Assembly (NCBI GenBank): GCA_028344575.1 | Contig: JAOMBO010000004.1 | Span: forward strand, 1 to 64,000 | From: Candidatus Nitrosopelagicus sp. | GTDB taxonomy: Archaea; Thermoproteota; Nitrososphaeria; Nitrososphaerales; Nitrosopumilaceae | Length of the DNA stretch: 64,000 bases | Direction: 5' to 3' | Shown: positions 33,283 to 41,519 of the stretch, one piece after another | Layout of the letters: every line of letters begins with the position of its first letter | Numbering within the stretch: the first letter of the stretch is position 1 | The notes under the pieces: model-generated | Database searches by the model: none | Told to the model about the DNA's origin: nothing | The model's input: only the letters and a program-made list of their open reading frames with translations | Position numbers and translations under genes: made by a program

Positions 33283-34575
33283 ATGATAGATACCGGAGAC
33301 ACAGCATGGATGTTAATAGCAGGATGCTTGGTTCTGTTAATGATCCCAGCACTTGGATTATTCGAGTCGGGTCTTTTGCGAAAGAAAAATGTGGTTTCGA
33401 TTTTCATGCAGATCTTCTTTGGAATGTCACTCCTAAGTGTAATGTGGTTTGTCTTCGGATTCAGTCTATCATTTGGTCCATCAACACAGGGTATTATTGG
33501 TAATCTTGATTGGACATTTTTGAAAGGAATTCCTTGGGATGCACCTCTTGAACAGTACGCGCCAACAATTCCTGGTGTATTATTTGTAAAGTTCCAATTG
33601 ATGTTTGCATGTATCACACCTTTACTACTAACTGGAACTATCGCTGAAAGAATGAAGTTCAGCTCTTTTATCATATTCATATCTGCATGGTCAATGCTCA
33701 TCTATTACCCAATCGTTCACATGGTTTGGGGTGGTGGATGGTTAGCAGAACTTGGTGTAGTTGACTTTGCTGGTGGTATCGTTATTCACACTACTGTAGG
33801 AATGGCAGCACTTGCAGCCGCTTTAGTACTTGGAAAAAGAAGAGGATTTGGCCCTGCCATAAACATCCCTCACAGCATTCCTCTTGCAGTATTAGGATCT
33901 TCATTATTATGGCTAGGATGGTTCGGATTTAACGCAGGAAGCGCACTCGCATCTGGCGGTGTAGCAGGAAATACTGTAATTGTAACTCACTTGGCATCTT
34001 CTGTATCTGCTCTAATCTGGGCTGGATTGTCTTGGATGCGTACAGGAAAACCATCTATCGTTGCTACAATAAACGGCGCTATTGCTGGTCTTGCAGGAAT
34101 TACCCCTGCATCAGGCTTTGTCAGCGTAGAACATGCATTTGTTCTTGCAATAGCAATTGGTATCTTATCATACGGAGGAGTCGTACTAATTAGAGATAAA
34201 TTAAAAATTGATGATTCACTTGATGTAAGTTCCGTTCACGGTATTGCAGGAATTGTAGGTGCACTTGGAATTGGAATATTCGCAAGCACTTTGATTAATC
34301 CTGCAGGTGTTGACGGCTTGCTCATTTCTGGAAGTCTGGATCAAATCTGGATACAGGGTGTTGGAATTGCAGTTGCTGCTGCTATGGGCTTTGGTGGAAC
34401 ATGGCTACTTTTACAGTTAATCAAACATCTTATTGGTATACGTGTCGAACCAGAACAAGAAGACGTTGGTTTGGATATCAGTGAACATGCAGAACAAGCT
34501 TACTCTGATGAAGAAGAGTTCAAGTTAAGCCTTGATGAAAAATTAGAATCATCAAAAAAGAAATCTGACGCTTGA
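33283..34575 (+). CDS. amt: Ammonium transporter Amt
   Basis: The 430-residue protein has about eleven membrane helices. The family blocks are IDTGDTAWMLIAGCLVLLMIPALGLFESGLLRKKNVVS, WSMLIYYPIVHMVWGGGWL (first pore His), GFNAGSALASGG and SSVHGIAGIVGALGIGIFAS (second pore His region). In an ammonia oxidiser it supplies substrate as well as nitrogen for growth. A ~45-residue acidic, Lys-rich cytoplasmic tail follows the last helix. It is divergent from glnK, the usual Amt partner. Confidence 0.92.
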   Translation: MIDTGDTAWMLIAGCLVLLMIPALGLFESGLLRKKNVVSIFMQIFFGMSLLSVMWFVFGFSLSFGPSTQGIIGNLDWTFLKGIPWDAPLEQYAPTIPGVLFVKFQLMFACITPLLLTGTIAERMKFSSFIIFISAWSMLIYYPIVHMVWGGGWLAELGVVDFAGGIVIHTTVGMAALAAALVLGKRRGFGPAINIPHSIPLAVLGSSLLWLGWFGFNAGSALASGGVAGNTVIVTHLASSVSALIWAGLSWMRTGKPSIVATINGAIAGLAGITPASGFVSVEHAFVLAIAIGILSYGGVVLIRDKLKIDDSLDVSSVHGIAGIVGALGIGIFASTLINPAGVDGLLISGSLDQIWIQGVGIAVAAAMGFGGTWLLLQLIKHLIGIRVEPEQEDVGLDISEHAEQAYSDEEEFKLSLDEKLESSKKKSDA

Positions 34576-34622
34576 TGTCTGATGGATGACGATAAAGAAT
34601 ACGAAGAGAGACCTGAATGGGA

Positions 34623-35006
34623 ATGGCTGAAGAAATAGTAACTACACAATCTTATGAAAAACTTTGTAGTGATGTACTTTATTCAAATGAAAGTGTTCGT
34701 TTTGTAGGTTTGGTAAATAATAAATCTGATTTAATACACAGTGTTCAAAAAAAAGATTTAGATCCACTTTTGGATGATGATGAAATAAAAATTTCAATAA
34801 ATTACTCATTGGAAAGATGGAGAAAAGCACAAAATCTTTCATTTCGTTTAGGTCATGAAAAACTCACACTAACTGAATATGAACATGTAACTTTAATTTC
34901 AATTCCATATGATGGAAAATTATTACTAATCAGTACTCAGCCAACTATACATTATCATGAAATGATACAAGCAATCATTTCTGTAATTCCTCCATGGGAG
35001 AATTAA
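34623..35006 (+). CDS. DUF6659-like protein of unknown function, between amt and FNR
   Basis: The 127-residue protein starts at the ATG at 34623 (MAEEIVTTQSYEKLCSDVL); an ATG two codons earlier is equally possible. The alternation of helices and strands (VRFVGLVNNKSDLIHS, YEHVTLISIPYDGKLLLISTQP) recalls the roadblock/profilin-like sensors common in thaumarchaea (DUF6659 as I recall it). Its function is unknown. It is 47 bases after amt and 4 bases before the FNR gene, so it is likely part of that unit. Confidence 0.6.
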   Translation: MAEEIVTTQSYEKLCSDVLYSNESVRFVGLVNNKSDLIHSVQKKDLDPLLDDDEIKISINYSLERWRKAQNLSFRLGHEKLTLTEYEHVTLISIPYDGKLLLISTQPTIHYHEMIQAIISVIPPWEN

Positions 35007-35010
35007 TAAT

Positions 35011-35841
35011 TTGGAAAACGCTACTGTTAGTTATATTCAATTACTACGAGAAGATTTAGCTATATTTCGAGTGGTTCCTGAAGGTCCTTTTCCTGAATAC
35101 AAAGCAGGTCAGTTTCTCACTTTAGGACTACCTGTAAAAAGTGAAAATAATCGTGTAATCAATCGTGCATATTCAATTGCATCTCATCCTGAAAATAAAA
35201 AATATATCGAGTTTGTCATTCGGTGGGTAAGAAAACCATATCCTGGAAGATTAACCACTGCAATGTTTAATCTAAAAGAAGGTGATCCAATTCAATGGAG
35301 AAAAGCTAATGGCACTCTTACAATTAATGACAAATTACCAAACGGTGAACCTGACAAACGAAGAATTGTCTGTATCGGGGGTGGAACCGGATTGGCACCG
35401 TTTGTTAGTTTTGCCCAACATCTTCATGATGTAGGAGATAAGCGTGAACTTGTTGTTTTACACGGAGCAAGTTACGTTGATGAACTAAGTTACAGAGAAC
35501 GTTTGACGGATTTAGAACTTGAAAGTATTGATAGAGGTACGGACAAATGGAATTTCAAATATCGAGCAGCAATTAGTAGACCACAAGAATGGCTAAATCG
35601 TTCTTGGACTGGACAGGTGGGAAGAGTAGAACAATTTCTAAGAGCAAGACCTGGACAAATATCTCCATTAGAAGAATTAGTTGGTGAAAAAATTACACAA
35701 GAAAATACCATGTTTTACATTTGTGGATGGCAAGGAACAATTGATGGAACCTTGGATTATCTTGGAAATAAAGAGTTTGTAACAGAGAGAAACAAACGCG
35801 AAGATGGTAGTTACGAAGTTAAATTCGAATCTTACGGATAA
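35011..35841 (+). CDS. Ferredoxin/flavodoxin-NADP+ reductase
   Basis: The 276-residue protein starts at a TTG. It has the FAD-binding RAYSIASHPENKKYIEFVIRWV block (RxYS), the phosphate-contacting PGRLTTAMFNLKEGD, and the NADP-binding GGGTGLAPFVSFAQHL. It ends with the YICGWQGTIDGTLDYL region. These are the features of bacterial-type ferredoxin-NADP reductases. It should shuttle electrons between NADPH and ferredoxin for biosynthesis. It follows the DUF6659-like gene by 4 bases. Confidence 0.85.
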   Translation: MENATVSYIQLLREDLAIFRVVPEGPFPEYKAGQFLTLGLPVKSENNRVINRAYSIASHPENKKYIEFVIRWVRKPYPGRLTTAMFNLKEGDPIQWRKANGTLTINDKLPNGEPDKRRIVCIGGGTGLAPFVSFAQHLHDVGDKRELVVLHGASYVDELSYRERLTDLELESIDRGTDKWNFKYRAAISRPQEWLNRSWTGQVGRVEQFLRARPGQISPLEELVGEKITQENTMFYICGWQGTIDGTLDYLGNKEFVTERNKREDGSYEVKFESYG

Positions 35842-35851
35842 TAAATTTCTG

Positions 35852-35896
35852 TGTCATATTACGGCGTTTAACAAAACAGATCAGTCGTATATACTA
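35852..35896 (+). repeat. 45-bp promoter repeat, copy 1 (upstream of a 31-aa ORF)
   Basis: This copy matches the copy at 36031-36075 at 42 of 45 positions, exactly 179 bases apart. Its shared core is TACGGCGTTTAACAAAACAG and it ends in the TATA-like GTATATACTAG. The repeat ends 18 bases before an ATG at 35915, the same distance as copy 2 from the ferritin start. Confidence 0.9.
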
Positions 35897-35914
35897 GATT
35901 CACTTGTCAAGGAC

Positions 35915-36010
35915 ATGGGTTCAATTGATTTAGGACATACCGAAAATGAATGGGGTTCAAAGAAAAAAAAGAGATCTGTAATTATAGCATATGATGTTTT
36001 AGAAAAATAA
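35915..36010 (+). CDS. Microprotein of 31 aa behind the duplicated promoter
   Basis: The ATG at 35915 lies exactly 63 bases from the start of repeat copy 1, the same phase as the ferritin-like gene to copy 2, with the TATA box centred about 24 bases upstream. The short frame MGSIDLGHTENEWGSKKKKR is followed by VIIAYDVLEK and a stop. It is very basic in the middle and has no cysteine or membrane segment. The track ORF at 35804-36010 extends into the FNR gene and is not the real start. Confidence 0.55.
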   Translation: MGSIDLGHTENEWGSKKKKRSVIIAYDVLEK

Positions 36011-36030
36011 TTTTTTTTAAAATATTACTC

Positions 36031-36075
36031 TGTTATACTACGGCGTTTAACAAAACAGATTAGTCGTATATACTA
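36031..36075 (+). repeat. 45-bp promoter repeat, copy 2 (promoter of the ferritin-like gene)
   Basis: This is the second copy of the repeat at 35852-35896. Its TATA-like GTATATACTAG ends 18 bases before the ATG at 36094, consistent with a leaderless transcript. The conserved TACGGCGTTTAACAAAACAG block upstream of the TATA element is a candidate binding site for a stress or iron regulator. Confidence 0.9.
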
Positions 36076-36093
36076 GTATTACGTTATCGGCTT

Positions 36094-36576
36094 ATGGGCA
36101 AAAAGAATATTGAAATTGCTGGAGCTGCAGAAGGAACAATCGAAATGCTAAAAAAAGCATATGCATTAGAAATGTCCGCATTTCATTACTGGTTTTACAT
36201 TGATCAGTATGCAGAAGGATTGGGATTCTTGCACAGTGATTTCTATTCAGAAAGTGCTAACGACGAGTTAGAACATGCAAAAAAAGTTGCATTGAGATTG
36301 GATCAGTTGGGAGCAAAAGCAACCGACAATCCACAAGACTGGGCAGAAGTTTCTGGACTAGGAAACTTGGAACCTGGTAACCATGTTACATTGCGAAGTG
36401 CATTAGAATATGCACTTGAATTCGAAAGAACTGCAATAGAACATTATAACGAACTTGCAAGTAGCACTCAAGGAAAAGACCACATAACATACCATCTCGC
36501 ACTAGACTTGGTAACTGATGAAGCAAAAGACGAACAAGACATCGAAGACATACTAGACAAACTGGAAATTTCCTAA
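36094..36576 (+). CDS. Dps/ferritin-like protein
   Basis: The 160-residue protein is a four-helix bundle with iron-binding carboxylate and His patterns: LEMSAFHYWFYIDQY in helix A, YSESANDELEHAKKVALRLDQLG in helix B, LEFERTAIEHYNELA in helix C and LVTDEAKDEQDIEDILDKL in helix D. The ExxH pairs in helices B and C match the diiron site of Dps-like (DpsL) and bacterioferritin-like archaeal proteins. It should oxidise and store iron and protect DNA from peroxide. Its promoter is duplicated upstream. Confidence 0.85.
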   Translation: MGKKNIEIAGAAEGTIEMLKKAYALEMSAFHYWFYIDQYAEGLGFLHSDFYSESANDELEHAKKVALRLDQLGAKATDNPQDWAEVSGLGNLEPGNHVTLRSALEYALEFERTAIEHYNELASSTQGKDHITYHLALDLVTDEAKDEQDIEDILDKLEIS

Positions 36577-36594
36577 TTTCCTTTTTTTTAGAAA

Positions 36595-36840
36595 TTATTT
36601 GGATTTTGGTTTTTGTGATTCTTTTGGATGTTTTCTTGGTAAATCTAATCCCACTACACTCATCATAGATTCTCCAATTGGTTCATAAATCGATTTGAGT
36701 GATTCTTCATCATAATATTTTGCAATCTCGTGTAATTTTGCTTCAATCTTTTTTTGTTCTATGCGAATCAAAATACTTCTTGCGATGAGCGCTTTTAATT
36801 CGTCAATCTTATTTTCTGGTATTGTATTTTTTGTTTTCAT
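36595..36840 (-). CDS. Small helical protein of unknown function, 81 aa
   Basis: The 81-residue product (MKTKNTIPENKIDELKALIARS...) is mostly helical and charged with a Lys/Pro-rich tail (RKHPKESQKPKSK). No family is recognised. It is 2 bases downstream of the next small gene on the same strand, so both form one transcript convergent with the ferritin gene. Confidence 0.5.
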   Translation of the reverse strand: MKTKNTIPENKIDELKALIARSILIRIEQKKIEAKLHEIAKYYDEESLKSIYEPIGESMMSVVGLDLPRKHPKESQKPKSK

Positions 36841-36842
36841 GA

Positions 36843-37007
36843 TTAAGGTGCATCTCGAACTTTCACTACGGAGCCATATGTGAGCTGAATCTCATTTAGT
36901 GAATATTTGATAGTCTCTAATGGGTCCAACATGTGTTCGTCAGCATCGCAAATGAAAATTGGAAGTTCTTCTTCTACTTCACTCTCAATTTCAGATATTT
37001 GTTTCAT
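36843..37007 (-). CDS. Small acidic protein of unknown function, 54 aa
   Basis: I prefer the ATG at 37007 (MKQISEIESEVEEELPIFIC) over the longer track start. The acidic head is followed by CDADEHMLDPLETIKYSLNEIQLTYGSVVKVRDAP. No family is recognised. It is directly upstream of the 81-aa gene on the minus strand. Confidence 0.45.
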   Translation of the reverse strand: MKQISEIESEVEEELPIFICDADEHMLDPLETIKYSLNEIQLTYGSVVKVRDAP

Positions 37008-37194
37008 GTTCGTTTGAACTTCTTTTCTAACATAAATCAAATTGTTATTCTAAGATCTTGTTCTAAAGTTATCAAATCAAACTCTTATGGATGATTGATA
37101 AACAAAATCTTTTGATCGCGTGATACGTCTGCTATATAGTTGCCATATAGTACACGTAGATCATTGTTAACTTCAAAATTTTATTTTATTTGTT

Positions 37195-37824
37195 ATGGGA
37201 CAATGGTTTTCTTGGGTAAAATCAAATGAAAAAGAACTGTTAGTGATTTTAGATGGTTTAGCAAAAAAAGCAGTGGAAGCATCTGAAGCTGTATACGAAT
37301 TATTACAAGACCCAACTAATGTTGAAAAAATAAAAGAAGTGTCAAGAATTGAAACTGAGGCAGATGTTCTAACAAGAGATATTTTTTCAGAACTAAACAG
37401 AACTTTCATCACACCATTAGATAGAGAAGATATGCAAAGGGTTGCATCAAAGATAGATGATATTATTGATTTTATGGATGGAATAGGTGCGAGATTCTTG
37501 AGTTACAAAATTACTACATCTCCTCCGCATGCACTGGAAATGGCAGAAGAACTGGTAAAAGCTACAAAAGAGGTTGAATATATGGTATCAAAATTAAGCA
37601 ATGTTAAGAATCCTAAATCAATGATTGAACATTGTAGAAACACAAGTGCAATTGAGCATAAAATTGATGATTTGTACAGAACTGCAATAACTGAACTCTT
37701 TGAAAGTAATGATGCAATACACATAATCAAACTAAAAGATATCTATGAAACTATGGAAACTGCATCAGACCGATGTGTTGATGTGGCAGATGTAATTGAA
37801 GATATTGTTTTAAAATATACCTAG
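37195..37824 (+). CDS. PhoU-like DUF47 family protein, partner of PiT
   Basis: The 209-residue all-helical protein carries the DUF47 pattern: IETEADVLTRDIFSELNRTFITPLDREDMQRVASKIDDIIDFMDGIGAR and, later, YETMETASDRCVDVADVIEDIVLKYT. The E/DxxxD metal-binding motifs of PhoU-like bundles are present in both halves. The gene lies 9 bases before the PiT transporter gene. DUF47 proteins are encoded next to Pit transporters and are thought to regulate them. Confidence 0.85.
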   Translation: MGQWFSWVKSNEKELLVILDGLAKKAVEASEAVYELLQDPTNVEKIKEVSRIETEADVLTRDIFSELNRTFITPLDREDMQRVASKIDDIIDFMDGIGARFLSYKITTSPPHALEMAEELVKATKEVEYMVSKLSNVKNPKSMIEHCRNTSAIEHKIDDLYRTAITELFESNDAIHIIKLKDIYETMETASDRCVDVADVIEDIVLKYT

Positions 37825-37833
37825 GAAAAAATT

Positions 37834-38820
37834 ATGTTAGAAATAGCGATTATAGGAATTGTCATCGCTTTGGTGTTCGATTTTGTTAATGGCTTTAATG
37901 ATTCAGCAAACTCGGTAGCCACGGTAATTGGCACACGTGTTTTAAAACCAATTCATGCAGTTGCAATTTCAGCAGTTGCAAACTTTGTAGGACCATTCAT
38001 TTTTGGAGTTGCAGTTGCAACAACCATAGCAAAAGGAATCGTTAGTCCCGATGACATTACAGTTTACATGATTATTGGAGGATTATTAGGTGCAATTGCA
38101 TGGAGTTCCTTATGCACATACTTTGGACTGCCAATTTCAAACAGCCATTCATTAATTGGAGGCATAATGGGGGCAGGAATTGCAGGATTAGGATTTGAAA
38201 AATTAGTTTATGATGGATTAGGCAAAGTGTTTACAGGAATAATTGTTGCACCTATTGGAGGAGTGCTTTTTGGAGTTGCAGTGACAGGGCTCATCATATT
38301 CTTTTTTGCAAGAAGAAAACCCGCTATAGTAAACAAAACATTTGGAAGATTACAAATTATTTCATCAGCATGGTTTGCACTAACACATGGAGCAAATGAT
38401 GGGCAAAAAACTATGGGAATTATAGTTTTAATTTTATTTGCTGCAGATTTAATCCCCGAACTTGAAATGCCATTATGGGTAATATTTGCAGCGGCAACAG
38501 CAATGGGGTTAGGCACGTTCTTTGGAGGATACAAAGTAATCAAAACATTGGGCGTTAAGATTACTAGATTGAAACCATATCAAGGATTTGCAGCAGAAAC
38601 TAGTGGAGGATTAATGCTTGCAGTATTTGCAACATTGGGAATTCCTGCAAGTACAACTCATGCAATTACAGGTACAATCATGGGTGCAGGGTCTGCACGA
38701 AGAATACGAGCCGTAAGGTGGAAGGTAAGTAGACAAATTATCTTTTCATGGGTCATAACAATTCCCGGTGCTGCAGCAATGGGGGCGTTGGGCACTTACA
38801 TCATAAATCTATTTGTATAG
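37834..38820 (+). CDS. Inorganic phosphate transporter, PiT family
   Basis: The 328-residue protein has about ten membrane helices and the two inverted PiT signatures: GFNDSANSVATVIGTRVL at the N-terminus and TAHG-like LTHGANDGQKTMGIIVL near residue 190. Short soluble loops lie between them. PiT proteins import phosphate (often as a metal complex) driven by H+ or Na+. It is in an operon with the upstream DUF47 gene and is followed by an AbrB-PhoU regulator gene. Confidence 0.9.
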   Translation: MLEIAIIGIVIALVFDFVNGFNDSANSVATVIGTRVLKPIHAVAISAVANFVGPFIFGVAVATTIAKGIVSPDDITVYMIIGGLLGAIAWSSLCTYFGLPISNSHSLIGGIMGAGIAGLGFEKLVYDGLGKVFTGIIVAPIGGVLFGVAVTGLIIFFFARRKPAIVNKTFGRLQIISSAWFALTHGANDGQKTMGIIVLILFAADLIPELEMPLWVIFAAATAMGLGTFFGGYKVIKTLGVKITRLKPYQGFAAETSGGLMLAVFATLGIPASTTHAITGTIMGAGSARRIRAVRWKVSRQIIFSWVITIPGAAAMGALGTYIINLFV

Positions 38821-38838
38821 AAAATAAAAAACCAAAAA

Positions 38839-38858
38839 TGATGATCAACTGATCATCA
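38839..38858. promoter_or_regulatory. Inverted repeat downstream of PiT, upstream of the AbrB-PhoU gene
   Basis: TGATGATC and GATCATCA form a perfect 8-base inverted repeat around a 4-base AACT loop, 19 bases after the PiT stop and about 90 bases before the next start. It could be an operator or part of a terminator; no T-run follows on the plus strand. Confidence 0.35.
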
Positions 38859-38949
38859 ATTCTCAACTATGTATCTTATTCTATAACTCTGTTATTACAA
38901 CATGGAACTATGTTGCCCCCTTATATCCTCTGTATTTTTTGAAAAAGTT

Positions 38950-40011
38950 ATGATGTCTACAAAGACCAAAAACATTGAACGTAGAAATATCCAGATTAGC
39001 GGAGGCTCTACTTATGTAATCTCACTTCCAAAAAAATGGATTGAAAGACTAAATCTAAAAAATGGCGATTCAATGCAAATTGTCAACAATCCAAATAATT
39101 CTATAACACTCTCTTCCGATACTAAACAAGAAGAATCATCAACATATCCTGAAATTAAAATCAAAAAAACAGACTCTGTAGAGTCAATAAAGCGAAAAAT
39201 CATCTCATTATACATCTCTGGGCACAATTTTATCGTATTAAATTCACCACGAGCAAAAATTGAAACAGATGTACGCTCTATGGTTATGAAATTAATTCGA
39301 ACCAAGTTTGTAGGAACTGAAATTATAGAATCTGATTCAGAATCAATAACAATCAAGGTACTTACCGCAACTCCTGAGATGAAACTAGAGTTGGCATTCA
39401 ACAGAATGTTCAAATCAACATCCAACATGTTTTCTGAAACAATGCATGCAATTGAAAAAGGGGATTCTGAATATGCACAAGAAATCGTTCACATGGATGA
39501 TGAGATTGACCGCTTTTCATATTATCTTACCCGAAACTTGGTTATGGCCTTAGATGATAGCAACATCTTATCTGCATTAGGATTAGAAAAAACATCTCAA
39601 GCAATTGGGTACAAACGAATCATCAACTGTGTTGAAAGAATTGCAGACCATATCACTACAATTGCAAAACTGGTTGTTGATATGGATAAAAACATCTCAA
39701 AAATCCCAAAAGACATCTTGAGCACATATCAAAAAACGATTGAACTTTTTGATAAAACCATGATTCTCATATCTGAGAGAAATTACTCACAGGCAGAAAA
39801 ACATGCTGAAGAAATAGAGGCACTAATTGATGAGACAAACGCCTTGGTAAAATCAACTAAATCAAATTCTGAAGCATCTGTCGTATATCAAAATTTGATA
39901 TATCAAAACAGACGAATCTTAGATTACATCTTAGATGTATCTGAGGTTGTCATGAATGATACAGTAGATTCTATTGTTTCTATGAAAACAATTGAGAATA
40001 CTGAGGCTTAA
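38950..40011 (+). CDS. PhoU-domain regulator with N-terminal AbrB/SpoVT DNA-binding domain
   Basis: I start at the ATG at 38950 (MMSTKTKNIERRNIQISG); the track start adds 16 residues that do not fit the family. Residues ~10-45 form a swapped-hairpin AbrB-type DNA-binding domain (NIQISGGSTYVISLPKKWIERLNLKNGDSMQI). The rest is a pair of PhoU-like helical bundles (EIVHMDDEIDRFSYYLTRNL, YKRIINCVERIADHITTIAKLV). Such proteins are proposed archaeal phosphate regulators. Its position behind PiT supports that role. Confidence 0.85.
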   Translation: MMSTKTKNIERRNIQISGGSTYVISLPKKWIERLNLKNGDSMQIVNNPNNSITLSSDTKQEESSTYPEIKIKKTDSVESIKRKIISLYISGHNFIVLNSPRAKIETDVRSMVMKLIRTKFVGTEIIESDSESITIKVLTATPEMKLELAFNRMFKSTSNMFSETMHAIEKGDSEYAQEIVHMDDEIDRFSYYLTRNLVMALDDSNILSALGLEKTSQAIGYKRIINCVERIADHITTIAKLVVDMDKNISKIPKDILSTYQKTIELFDKTMILISERNYSQAEKHAEEIEALIDETNALVKSTKSNSEASVVYQNLIYQNRRILDYILDVSEVVMNDTVDSIVSMKTIENTEA

Positions 40012-40076
40012 GATCCTATAGAAATTTCTTAGACTAACTATTTCTCATAATTCTGAACTTGAATCTTAAGAATATT

Positions 40077-40592
40077 CTATAGTGAAGACATGATGTCTGC
40101 AAGGTTATCGGATGCAGATTCTACTACGTCTGGGTGATATTCTGTAATTAGATTTGAAATTCTTTGTTTTTCTACAATAAAGTAATTTTTCTTCAAATTA
40201 ACTTTCTTGAAACTAACAATTTCATCATTAACTAATTTTGATAAATAAAATGATACTGTGGCACTTGCTTTTCCAACACTTGAGACAATTTCTTGAAACT
40301 CCATTCTATCATTTTCTAATAATGATACGAGGATTGCTTTTGGTGTTGTCTGTCTTAGACGTGATACAACTTTGGTTTCTTCTTGTGTCATATCATTAAT
40401 GAAGAATCTTGAAACTCGTGTTGTTCTTTGAGTTTTGATTACTCCATTATTTTCTAATTTTCTGACATAGTAACTTAAAACACCATTTGAGAGGTTTATT
40501 TTTTCCATTACTTCTCTAAATCTAATTCCAGGATTTCTTTTGATCTCTGAAATGATTAATTCCTCTCTTGATTCCATGTTTGCCAATTTCAA
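40077..40592 (-). CDS. Winged-helix transcriptional regulator with two HTH domains
   Basis: The 171-residue protein has two winged-helix units in tandem: residues ~8-70 (ELIISEIKRNPGIRFREVMEKINLSNGVLSYYVRKLENNGVIKTQRTTRVSRFF) and ~85-150 (LVSLLENDRMEFQEIVSSVGKASATVSFYLSKLVNDEIVSFKKVNLKKNYFIV). This double layout is common among archaeal ArsR/MarR-like membrane-associated regulators. Its start overlaps the stop of the upstream membrane protein gene by 4 bases, suggesting a joint sensor-regulator pair. Confidence 0.8.
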   Translation of the reverse strand: MKLANMESREELIISEIKRNPGIRFREVMEKINLSNGVLSYYVRKLENNGVIKTQRTTRVSRFFINDMTQEETKVVSRLRQTTPKAILVSLLENDRMEFQEIVSSVGKASATVSFYLSKLVNDEIVSFKKVNLKKNYFIVEKQRISNLITEYHPDVVESASDNLADIMSSL

Positions 40593-40978
40593 TCTCTCCT
40601 AAATATAGCTAATGCGAGCAGCCCAATCATTGCAAGCATCATTAAATGTGCTATCTCTGATGGTGATTCTAAAATATTATAAACGTGAGTTTTAGTTGCA
40701 TCTAAAAGTTGAACAATCTCTGCTGCTGTAAAGACCATAAAGGCAATTGTAGTTATGATCATCTTCTTGGTTCTCATCTTATAGTATGCATTAACACTGA
40801 GAATTGCTAGAAATACTGACAAAATTATTCCTGATGTGTGTAAAAGTAGATGCCAAATGTGTGCACCATGATAAATGTGAGGCATCAATACTGGAACTGA
40901 TAATGCTGCAACAGTTGTCAAAATGACCGCAATGAGTAATTTTGGTTTACTTTCTGCAAATTGCTGGTAACTAATCAT
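40589..40978 (-). CDS. Four-helix membrane protein coupled to the regulator
   Basis: The 129-residue protein has four membrane helices. Histidines lie near helices 1 and 2 (MPHIYHGAHIWHLLLHTSGI) and another near helix 4 (SEIAHLMMLAMIGLLALAIF). The His-rich helical pattern could bind haem or metal, but this is inference. It is translationally coupled to the two-HTH regulator that follows, and may be its sensor. Confidence 0.65.
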   Translation of the reverse strand: MISYQQFAESKPKLLIAVILTTVAALSVPVLMPHIYHGAHIWHLLLHTSGIILSVFLAILSVNAYYKMRTKKMIITTIAFMVFTAAEIVQLLDATKTHVYNILESPSEIAHLMMLAMIGLLALAIFRRD

Positions 40979-41048
40979 ATTTCATGATCATGGCATTTCT
41001 AATTTAAAACGATATAGTACAACCATCGAAAATTTATGAATAGATGGA

Positions 41049-41519
41049 TTATCTGATTGTGATCACACCTTCCATCCAAGGATGAAGTGTACAATGGTAT
41101 TGGTATTTTCCTAATTCATGAAATTTGTAAACAAAATATTCATTTTGTTTTATGACATCTGTTGGAAAATGTAGGTAATTTGGGTCTCCTCTTAGTCTAA
41201 CATTATGTTCAAATTCATCTTGATTCACAAATAATATCGTCTCACCTACGCCAATTATTTTTTCATAGGGTGAAAAACATGAATCATCTATCTCACATCC
41301 TTGTTTCCATGAATCTTTTACTATTATGATTACATGCTGAGCTCTATCTTTTGTGTTACCGCTATACGGTGCTTCTGTAAAAATTTCCTTTTCAGAATAG
41401 ATTGAATCAATTAATTCATTATCTGTATTTTGAATTTCAAAATTCATCATACCTGATATGATTGCATACAAGATCAGAATGGATGCGGTAATGATTAAAC
41501 CTAAGATGATAATTTTCAT
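41049..41519 (-). CDS. Membrane-anchored blue copper protein (cupredoxin)
   Basis: The 156-residue protein has one N-terminal membrane helix (ILGLIITASILILYAIISG) and a plastocyanin-like domain. The type 1 copper ligands are readable as His in EFEHNVRLRG and Cys, His and Met in YQYHCTLHPWMEGVITIR. It faces the outside of the membrane. Ammonia-oxidising archaea use many such proteins in place of cytochromes c for electron transport. The gene abuts rlmN upstream. Confidence 0.85.
   Translation of the reverse strand: MKIIILGLIITASILILYAIISGMMNFEIQNTDNELIDSIYSEKEIFTEAPYSGNTKDRAQHVIIIVKDSWKQGCEIDDSCFSPYEKIIGVGETILFVNQDEFEHNVRLRGDPNYLHFPTDVIKQNEYFVYKFHELGKYQYHCTLHPWMEGVITIR

Noticed and set aside
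34582-34638. An 18-residue ORF (MDDDKEYEERPEWEWLKK) between amt and the next gene
   Set aside because: It overlaps the start of the following gene in another frame and has no independent promoter signal; too short to support.
35804-36010. Track ORF of 68 aa
   Set aside because: Its first half overlaps the FNR gene in another frame; only the last 31 codons, starting at 35915 behind the repeat promoter, are supported.
38839-38858. Box C/D sRNA (TGATGA ... CTGA) at the dyad after PiT
   Set aside because: The boxes are only a few bases apart and part of a simple inverted repeat, leaving no guide region.
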